DNA from: Pilimelia columellifera
Lineage (GTDB): Bacteria; Actinomycetota; Actinomycetes; Mycobacteriales; Micromonosporaceae
DNA length: 20,416 nucleotides
NCBI RefSeq assembly: GCF_039532605.1
Contig: NZ_BAAARY010000031.1
Location: forward strand, 1 to 20,416
Reading direction: 5' to 3'
Below the pieces are notes generated by a model. It was not told the DNA's origin, ran no database searches, and worked only from the letters and a program-made list of their open reading frames with translations. The position numbers were made by a program, and so were the translations under genes. This document shows positions 15,215 to 20,416 of the stretch, piece by piece; within the stretch, counting starts at the first letter, position 1; each line of letters begins with the position of its first letter.

Positions 15215-15910
15215 ACTCCCCTACGCGCCGCTGGGGCGAGCTGGCAGAAGACGAAGACGTGGAAGCAGTCCAACGACCCGGACTTCGTAGCCAAGATGCT
15301 GCGGATCCTGGACCTGTACGACAACCCGCCGCCGGATGGGCGGGTGATCTGCGCTGACGAGTTCGGGCCGCTGAACCTGCAACCACGGCCCGGCCGCGGT
15401 TGGTGGCCGAAGCAGGCTGCCCGCAAGCTACGGCCACCTATCACCGTGACCAGGGCGTCAAGCACATGCTCGCCGCCCTGGACCTGACCACCGGCAAGAT
15501 GATCTACCGGACCCGGGACCGTAAACGCTGGCGCGAGTTCGGCAACCTTGTGCCAGGTGATCCGCCGCCGCTGGCCCACCGGCCGGATCTACCTCATCGT
15601 GGACAACTTCTCCCCACACCTACGTGCCGAAGTCCGCTCCTGGTGCGCCGACAACAACATCGAGCTGGTGTTCCTACCCACCAACGCCTCCTGGCTCAAC
15701 TGGATCGAAGCCGAGTTCGCCGCCCTACGCCACTTCGCCCTCAACGGCACCGACCACCGCTCCCACACCGAGCAAGGCGAAGCGATCGGCGCCTACATCC
15801 GCTGGCGCGACCAGCAAGCGCAGCCGAAGACCACCTTTGCCCCCAACTCCAAGATCAGCTCCCCGGACTGGCAGACCAAAAGGGATAACCGGGTCAACGT
15901 TCCCGGCTAA
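15215..15910 (+). pseudogene. IS630-type transposase, 5'-truncated and frameshifted
   Basis: The three catalytic DDE motifs survive: D in VICADEFGPLNL (codon at 15356), D in LIVDNFSPHLR (15602) and E in SWLNWIEAEFAALRHFAL (15707). The reading frame changes near 15420-15435 (WWPKQAARKLRPP continues as ATYHRDQGVKHMLAALDLTT in another frame) and changes back near 15535-15555 (RKRWREF continues as VIRRRWPTGRIYLIVDN). The N-terminal HTH region is missing, because similarity starts at the junction with the ISAs1-type remnant. The frame ends at TAA 15908-15910, 51 bases from the end of the response regulator gene. It cannot make a full transposase unless two frameshifts are bypassed. Confidence 0.85.
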
Positions 15911-15961
15911 GGCACTAGTCTGACCGGCGGGGTTTGCGACGATCGATCGGGCACCGGTCTG

Positions 15962-16618
15962 CTATGGATCGGCGACGAGTCCGGCTTCGTGGGCCAGGAT
16001 CGCGGCCTGCACTCGGTTGGTAAGGCCTAGGCGCGACAGGACAGCGCTCACATGGCCCTTGACGGTCCCTTCGGCGAGAAACAGCTTGCCGGCGATCTCC
16101 TGGTTCGATCGGCCGAGCCCGACCAGCGCCAGCACGTCCTGCTCCCGCGGCGTGAGCTGCGTCAGGCGACGGCGAGCCTCGTCGGCCCGAGCCAGGCCGT
16201 CACCCAACCGCGCGATCACCTTGTGGGCGACCCGTGGCGACAGGTACGCGGCGCCATCGGCCACAGACCGGACGCCGAGGATCAGCTCGCGCGGGTCCGC
16301 CGCTTTGAGGAGGAAGCCACGGGCGCCGACGGCCAGCGCCTGCGCCACATAAGTGTCCTCGTCGAACGTCGTCAACATCAGGACCGGCACCTCCGGTGCG
16401 ACCTTTGCCAGTTCCGCCGCCGCGGCGAGTCCGTCGCTGTGCGGCATCCGGATATCGAGCATTGCGACGTCCGGGCGGTGCCGGCGGACCAGCTCGACTA
16501 CCTCGCGCCCGTCGCCGGCCTCCCCGACCACCGCGATGCCGGGGTCGGTGGACAGGATCGCGACCACCCCGGCCCGGACCATCGGCTCGTCGTCGGCCAG
16601 CACCACCCGGATCATCAT
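15962..16618 (-). CDS. NarL/DesR-type response regulator (REC-LuxR HTH)
   Basis: This 218-residue DNA-binding response regulator is the partner of the kinase encoded just upstream. The receiver is complete, with acidic pair D9-D10 in VVLADDEP, phospho-acceptor D55 in MLDIRMPHSDG, T83/T84 and switch lysine K105 in GFLLKAADP. The LuxR-type HTH is at about 153-213 (LTPREQDVLALVGLGRSNQE and TVKGHVSAVLSRLG). The ATG at 16618 overlaps the kinase stop (ATGA); a second ATG three bases later is equally possible. It is the last gene of the hydrolase-kinase-regulator operon, ending 51 bases from the IS630-type pseudogene. It contrasts with the ramR-like protein at 13936-14553, which lacks these receiver residues. 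Target genes are not known, but the inverted repeat at 19052-19084 is a candidate site. Confidence 0.93.
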   Translation of the reverse strand: MMIRVVLADDEPMVRAGVVAILSTDPGIAVVGEAGDGREVVELVRRHRPDVAMLDIRMPHSDGLAAAAELAKVAPEVPVLMLTTFDEDTYVAQALAVGARGFLLKAADPRELILGVRSVADGAAYLSPRVAHKVIARLGDGLARADEARRRLTQLTPREQDVLALVGLGRSNQEIAGKLFLAEGTVKGHVSAVLSRLGLTNRVQAAILAHEAGLVADP

Positions 16619-17571
16619 GGGTGCCCTGGGGCGTCGGGCAGTCGCGCGGTCATCAGGTACGCACCGTCCGCGAGGCTGGCGTCGAGGTCGCCCCCCAGCT
16701 GCACTAGGTGCGCCCGGAGGGCCGCAACGCCGGTGCCCGACCCGGCCGGGTCCGCGGTGCCGGCGACCGGGTTGCGCACCGCCACCGTGAGTCGCCCGTC
16801 GCCCCGCGCGACGCGCACCTCCACCTCGGCGCCGGGCGCGTGGCGGGCCGCGTTCGTCAATGCTTCTCGCACCACCCGGTGCGCCGCCTCCTCCGCTACC
16901 GCCGAGCCGGCTCCGGAGCGGTCCAGGCGAACGGCCATCCCCGCCTCGCGGGCCCGGTGCACGAGCGCCTCGACGGAGATGCCCTGCGGCGCCGGCTCGC
17001 GCAGTAGGCCGAGAGCGTGGCGCAGCCGGTCGGTCGCCGCGACCGCTGCGGCCCGCAACGCCGCCGCGGCGGCGCGGTTCGCCCCGGTCATCTCGGGGTC
17101 GAGTTCCAAGGCACCGGCGCGCAGCGATATCAGCGCCAGCTCATGGCCGAGCGCGTCGTGCATGTCCACGGCGAGCCGGGCGCGTTCGCGCAGTTCCGCC
17201 CGCTCCGCGACGAAGCGCTGCTGCTGCTCCAGCTCGGCCACCCGCTCGCCGGCCGCCACCACCAGCGCCGCCTGCTGCCGCCGGAACCTCCCTGCCAGCC
17301 AGGGCAGGACAACAAACACCCCGAGCAATGCGGTCGCGCCGACGCCCGCCGGCCGGTCTACCACCACCAGTGCGGCCGCGACCACACCCGCCGCGCCCAG
17401 TGGGAGCCACTCGCGGGGCGTCGGCAGGTGCCGGCCGTGCAGGTACGCGACCACCGCCAGCACCACGAACAGCAGCTGCCGCCACAGAGGAACGTCGTCC
17501 AGAAACAGCCCGTTGAGCACGGCGAAGCCGGCGATGACCGCCAGCAGCACACCGTTGTACATGCGCGTCAC
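16615..17571 (-). CDS. NarL-type sensor histidine kinase with four membrane segments
   Basis: This 318-residue inner-membrane kinase has four predicted membrane helices near the N-terminus (about 5-24, 30-46, 55-72, 75-95). A helical dimerisation segment follows (105-135), then the HisKA_3 phospho-acceptor H138 in DMHDALGHELALI, and an HATPase domain with N240 in REALTNAARHAPG and a glycine box GSGTGVAALRAHL (277-289). The usual Asp of the ATP-lid D-box is replaced in VAVRNPVAG, a variant I believe occurs in other actinobacterial kinases of this family. There is almost no extracellular loop, so the signal is probably sensed in the membrane or passed on by a partner protein. It starts at GTG 17571 with a GTGA overlap with the hydrolase stop and ends in an ATGA overlap with the regulator. 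It should phosphorylate the adjacent regulator. Confidence 0.92.
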   Translation of the reverse strand: MTRMYNGVLLAVIAGFAVLNGLFLDDVPLWRQLLFVVLAVVAYLHGRHLPTPREWLPLGAAGVVAAALVVVDRPAGVGATALLGVFVVLPWLAGRFRRQQAALVVAAGERVAELEQQQRFVAERAELRERARLAVDMHDALGHELALISLRAGALELDPEMTGANRAAAAALRAAAVAATDRLRHALGLLREPAPQGISVEALVHRAREAGMAVRLDRSGAGSAVAEEAAHRVVREALTNAARHAPGAEVEVRVARGDGRLTVAVRNPVAGTADPAGSGTGVAALRAHLVQLGGDLDASLADGAYLMTARLPDAPGHP

Positions 17572-19001
17572 CCTACTGAGCGCAGGCGCAGGAGCCGAGC
17601 CGCGATGGTGGCGAGCCCGGACAGAGCTGCCGCGCCGAGAACCAGGGTCAGCGGCAAGGGAAAGTACATGAGCTGCGCCCAGGTCACGGTGCGCCCGTTC
17701 ATCAGCAGCGAGAGCAACTGCGGGTAGCTGGCGAACACCAGCACCGGGACGAGCGCCGGGACCATCCGCAGCGCCGCGCGCCAGCGGCGGTGGGTGCTGG
17801 CGCGGGAGCGGGTAGCACCCCGGGTTGCCCAGTGCCGCGCCCGCCGGACAGCCGTCACGCCCAGGCCGAGGGCGACGAGCCCCACGCCGCCGAGCACCAG
17901 CTCCGTCTGCTGCCGCCCGGCGCCGGGGATGGTCGGCGCGCGGCCGGAGACCATCTCCACCAGCCCAACCAGGACGTCGTACGACGCCTCGTGGAGCGAG
18001 GCGCTGTTCGTCATGACCGCGAAGCCATGCCCAGTCTCCGGGCTGATCGCCTGGATGGCCCCGTGGGTGAACAGGTTGCCCGAGTGCACCAACAGACTCC
18101 GACTGCCGACGGTGCCGCGCTGCCAGCCCATCCCGTACGCGTTCACGGCCGACGGCACCTGCATCGCCGCCAGGCTGCCGGGCGTCAGCAGCCGCCTGCC
18201 CCGGCCGGTCTGGCTGGCCAGCCAGCGGCCCATGTCGGTCGCGGTGGTGACCACGTCGCCCGCCCCGCCGGCGGTGAAGCCGGGCAGCTCGTCTCGTCCC
18301 ACCCAGGCCCCGAAGACCGAGACGTAGCCGCCGACCGACGGGGAGCCGATGCCGCTGTCGGCCATCCCGAGCGGCCCGAACACCCGCTCGCGCATCACGT
18401 CGGGGAAGCCCCGGCCAGTGACCGCCTCGACTACCCGGGCTGCAAGGTCGTAGTTCACGTTGCAGTAGGCCATCCGCTTTCCCGGGTCGGCGGTGAGATG
18501 GCCGGTGCGCAGTACCGCGACGTAGCCGGCCAGCGACGAGGCCCGCTCAACTGCGGGAATATCGACGCCCGCGTCGGATAGGCCGGACGTCTGGTTGAGC
18601 AGCTGGCGGACCGTGATCCGGGCCGCGCGCGGGTCGGCCATCGTGAAGTCCGGCAGGTAGGTCGGGACCGGTTCGTCCAACCGGACCTTACCCTCGTCGA
18701 CGAGCGTCAGGACGGCGGCGGCTGTCATCGACTTGCTGACCGACGCCACCCGCATCGGGCTGTCCGCAGTGATGGCGCCCCCGGTAGCGTCGCGGCCCAG
18801 CCCGCCCGCGTACACGGTCCGGGCGCCGTCGGTCACTACCGCGGCGAGCCCCGGAACGCTCGTGGCCTCGAACGCCTGCCGCATATACGACTCGACCGTC
18901 GCGCTGCTGGGCACGGCGGCGCTGGCCGACGGAGGCAAGACTGGGAACAGGACCGCGGCGGCGCCCAGGGCCGCCGCGACTCGCATCAGGTCGCTACGCA
19001 T
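17568..19001 (-). CDS. Membrane-anchored serine hydrolase of the beta-lactamase/DD-peptidase (class C) fold
   Basis: This 477-residue exported protein has an N-terminal signal peptide (about 1-29, hydrophobic core then ASA/A). The catalytic domain (about 32-355) carries SxxK at S87-K90 (SVSK), YxN at Y179-N181 (YCN) and a third motif HSG at 306-308. Three hydrophobic segments follow (about 367-386, 412-434, 444-468). The catalytic domain should therefore lie outside the membrane, anchored at the C-terminus. Members of this fold include DD-peptidases, esterases and penicillin-recognising proteins, and the substrate cannot be told from the sequence. It is first in an operon with the kinase and regulator. 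That suggests it either responds to cell-wall stress through them or acts as their co-sensor. The ATG at 19001 has only a weak ribosome binding site (GGGCGAAG). A candidate operator lies 51-83 bases upstream. Confidence 0.9.
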   Translation of the reverse strand: MRSDLMRVAAALGAAAVLFPVLPPSASAAVPSSATVESYMRQAFEATSVPGLAAVVTDGARTVYAGGLGRDATGGAITADSPMRVASVSKSMTAAAVLTLVDEGKVRLDEPVPTYLPDFTMADPRAARITVRQLLNQTSGLSDAGVDIPAVERASSLAGYVAVLRTGHLTADPGKRMAYCNVNYDLAARVVEAVTGRGFPDVMRERVFGPLGMADSGIGSPSVGGYVSVFGAWVGRDELPGFTAGGAGDVVTTATDMGRWLASQTGRGRRLLTPGSLAAMQVPSAVNAYGMGWQRGTVGSRSLLVHSGNLFTHGAIQAISPETGHGFAVMTNSASLHEASYDVLVGLVEMVSGRAPTIPGAGRQQTELVLGGVGLVALGLGVTAVRRARHWATRGATRSRASTHRRWRAALRMVPALVPVLVFASYPQLLSLLMNGRTVTWAQLMYFPLPLTLVLGAAALSGLATIAARLLRLRSVG

Positions 19002-19051
19002 GGGCGGTAGCTTCGCCCGTCCGGCGGCCGACCCGAATCTGGCGATCGGCC

Positions 19052-19084
19052 GCAGCTACCCCCGACGAACGTCAGGGTAGCTGC
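19052..19084. promoter_or_regulatory. Perfect 10-bp inverted repeat upstream of the hydrolase operon
   Basis: GCAGCTACCC (19052-19061) and GGGTAGCTGC (19075-19084) are exact complements separated by 13 bases, so the half-site centres are about two helical turns apart, as expected for a dimeric regulator. A further GGTAGCT half-site lies at 19006-19012, next to the ATG. The likely user is the operon's own LuxR-type regulator (autoregulation), but this is inference from position and symmetry. Confidence 0.55.
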
Positions 19085-19159
19085 TGTGGCTGCGCTCGGC
19101 GCAGCGCAAATGCCTGCAGACCAGACGTCCTGACACTCGTAGCTGGGGGATGTCCGGCC

Positions 19160-19282
19160 TTAGCCGAATGTATGGGCGATGACGGCCGTGCCGCGGGCGT
19201 CGGTCTTGTGTTCACCGGCGAACGTGGCGGCCACGTGGTGGGTCGCGGCGACGCCGCACCCACGTGCAATGCCACGTAGCTA
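19160..19282 (-). pseudogene. IS110-type transposase remnant
   Basis: A 39-codon frame bounded by stops (TAG at 19282-19280, TAA at 19162-19160) contains HHVAATFAGEHKTDARGTAV followed by IAHTF. This resembles the N-terminal catalytic segment of IS110-family transposases (Y-x-GE-x-KTDARDA-x-VIA). Only this short piece survives, and the second Asp of the DARDA motif is replaced by Gly. Confidence 0.5.
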
Positions 19283-19343
19283 AAGTTGATCATGCCGCTT
19301 GCCTGGTCAGTGGGTCTCGACGGATGGTTGGTGGTCTGTTGGG

Positions 19344-19375
19344 GCGGGTGCGCGGCTTCTGTAACGCGCACCCGC
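19344..19375. terminator. 11-bp GC-rich hairpin, possible terminator
   Basis: GCGGGTGCGCG (19344-19354) pairs perfectly with CGCGCACCCGC (19365-19375) around the loop GCTTCTGTAA. No T-tract follows on either strand. It could be a factor-independent stop in a GC-rich host or the end of a lost mobile element. Confidence 0.45.
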
Positions 19376-19449
19376 GGCAAGAGCGGATGACTCGTGGCGC
19401 GATGTAATCGCGTCGCAGCGAGTCGCATGCGCCGCTAGGGTGCGAGCCC

Positions 19450-19844
19450 ATGCCATCGGTGAAGAAGCTCTAGGTCACCTTCGACTGCGCCGAACCCGAG
19501 CGGGTCGCTCGGTTCTGGTGTGAGGCGCTGGGGTACGTCGTCCCGCCGCCCCCGAGGAGTTCGCCAGTTGGGACTATCAGCGGTCGTTGCCGGCCGATGA
19601 GCAGCGCTCATGGTTCGCTTGCGTGGATCCCTCGGGCGTGGGCCCGCGACTGTTCTTCCAGCGCGTGTCTGAAGGCAAGGTGGACAAGAACCGGGTGCAC
19701 CTCGACGTTCGGGTGGGCGCCGGGCTCGAGGACGAAGAGCGGCTGGCCGCACTCGAGGCCGAGTGCTCGCGGCTGTTGCCCCTCGGCGCGACCCGCGTGA
19801 CAGGGAGGGCCTGGCCCGCGGGCAGGCCAGAAGTTGGGAGGTGA
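19450..19844 (+). pseudogene. VOC/glyoxalase-like domain protein, inactivated
   Basis: The ATG at 19450 follows AGGGTGCGAG and opens MPSVKKL, then an in-frame TAG (19471-19473). It continues as VTFDCAEPERVARFWCEALG and YVVPPPP. A 1-base frameshift in the C-run near 19545-19553 is needed to read on as EEFASWDYQRSLPADEQ, WFACVDPSGVGPRLFFQRV and KVDKNRVHLDVRVG to about GATRV. This is the usual layout of actinobacterial glyoxalase-like (Glyoxalase_6) proteins, with the ERVARFWCEALGY opening, the DPSGxGPRLFFQRVPE signature and NRVHLDV. The expected C-terminal part (D-P-E-G-N-E-F-C) is missing after about 19800, so the gene is interrupted in three ways. Its former substrate is unknown. Confidence 0.8.
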
Positions 19845-20062
19845 TCGGCGCCGTCCGCGCCGGCGGCCACCAACAACCGGAGCTGCCCGAGGATGCGCTG
19901 CTGCCGGAACTCGCGTCGGTCACCGGCCCGACCGATGGACAGGCAAATCCGCGGTTATCGACCAAGCCCGGCCGGGCTGCAGCCACATCACCAACTGACA
20001 AGTAGCCGATCAGCATATGCCTACAGGGAGCCACTGCTTCTAAAGACTCCCTTCGAGCGGCA
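19845..20062. other. Gap downstream of the VOC pseudogene
   Basis: A plus-strand frame runs through here to 20005 and includes REGLARGQARSWEVIGAVRA followed by an acidic stretch (PELPEDALLPELASV). It has no start of its own separate from the pseudogene and I do not recognise it. It may be the tail of another lost gene fused to the pseudogene by deletion. Confidence 0.4.
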
Positions 20063-20320
20063 TCAGATGGGCGGACGGGTCTGGAAGTACGCGTTGGCCG
20101 ACGGTACGAACATCAAGACACAGCCGCTCAGTACCGCTGCAACGTGGACCAGGCGGCTACCGCCAGATAGCAGATCGATCGTTCCGGACTCCTGGACCAG
20201 CTTGGTCGTCGAGTTGCCGTGCACCAACCAGAGGATGGGGTCCGCGGTTAACGACAAGGTGCCCAAGATCCCCAATGCCGCGGTGAGAGCCAACCGAGCC
20301 CACCGCCAGCCGGCGAACAT
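20063..20320 (-). CDS. Small two-TM membrane protein of unknown function
   Basis: This 85-residue frame starts at ATG 20320 and ends at 20063. It has two hydrophobic segments (about 8-33, LALTAALGILGTLSLTADPI; about 56-78, RLVHVAAVLSGCVLMFVPSA) separated by a polar loop of about 22 residues. The composition (charged ends, balanced loop) is more protein-like than that of neighbouring spurious frames. The ribosome binding site is weak (GTTGAGATC). No family was recognised. The frame ending at 20331 lies 10 bases upstream, so the two may have been co-transcribed. Because the surroundings are decayed, it could also be a remnant of a larger membrane protein. Confidence 0.5.
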   Translation of the reverse strand: MFAGWRWARLALTAALGILGTLSLTADPILWLVHGNSTTKLVQESGTIDLLSGGSRLVHVAAVLSGCVLMFVPSANAYFQTRPPI

Positions 20321-20330
20321 TGAGGTGATC

Positions 20331-20416
20331 TCAACGAGGGTTCGGTAGGTACCGGTATTCGAAGTGGGTGAGGTGGACGGCTGCGCGGACGATGTCGCCG
20401 AGGTTTCGGGGGCTGG
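20331..20416 (-). other. C-terminal end of an unidentified open frame at the right edge (partial)
   Basis: A minus-strand frame enters from the right edge and ends at TGA (20333-20331). The visible 27 residues include RNLGDIVRAAVHLTHFEYRY and end LPNPR. The pattern could be the end of a transposase, but I do not recognise a specific family. Confidence 0.3.

Larger units (their letters stand above)
19085..19449. other. Intergenic region with IS110-type scrap and a GC hairpin
   Basis: No intact gene is visible in these 365 bases. They hold a short IS110-type transposase remnant (19160-19282, minus strand) and a strong hairpin (19344-19375). The 5' part must include the promoter of the hydrolase operon on the minus strand, but no clear boxes were found. 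Confidence 0.6.

Noticed and set aside
16052..17671. 539-codon plus-strand frame opposite the kinase and regulator
   Set aside because: It is Arg/Ser/Ala/Pro-rich with no motifs and lies opposite two clear two-component genes.
19072..19428. 118-codon minus-strand frame upstream of the hydrolase operon
   Set aside because: It is Pro/Arg/Ser/Thr-rich. The neighbouring frame carries the IS110-type remnant, which explains the open sequence better.

Overview
The window comes from a high-GC actinomycete. GC bias at third codon positions is strong, GTG and TTG starts are common, start and stop codons overlap by 4 to 8 bases, and the gene families (SapB-type lanthipeptide, ANTAR-PP2C phosphatase, HAMP-repeat hybrid kinase, NarL-type two-component pair) are actinobacterial. 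The genus cannot be fixed from the sequence.

Left block (1-6840): the tail of a plus-strand gene (1-87) converges on a two-gene minus-strand signalling operon. The upstream gene is a 1407-residue soluble hybrid histidine kinase with six HAMP-type repeats, a GAF domain, HisKA/HATPase and two receiver domains. It overlaps by 8 bases a 790-residue ANTAR-GAF-PAS-PP2C (SpoIIE-like) phosphatase.

Central block (about 7089-15214): a complete ram/amf-type class III lanthipeptide locus. It holds ramC (LanKC synthetase), ramS (40-residue precursor whose 19-residue core differs from SapB by one residue), ramA and ramB (an ABC exporter pair with one degenerate and one consensus ATPase site) and a ramR-like LuxR regulator. 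RamC phosphorylates and dehydrates Ser residues of RamS and closes rings to Cys, RamA/RamB probably export the surfactant-like peptide, and RamR probably activates ramC. A perfect 19-bp inverted repeat separates ramS from ramA. ramR is convergent to ramCSAB and its stop overlaps that of ramB by 14 bases. The block is bracketed by two same-orientation, degraded 3' ends of ISAs1-type transposases, and a broken IS630-type element abuts the right one.

Right block (15962-19084): a minus-strand operon of a membrane-anchored serine hydrolase (beta-lactamase/DD-peptidase fold), a four-TM NarL-type histidine kinase and its response regulator, joined by 4-base overlaps. A perfect 10-bp inverted repeat just upstream is a candidate operator.

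Far right (19085-20416): a decayed zone with an IS110-type remnant, a strong GC hairpin, a VOC/glyoxalase-like pseudogene with a stop codon and a frameshift, a small two-TM membrane protein and an unidentified fragment at the window edge. No tRNA, rRNA or CRISPR array was seen.
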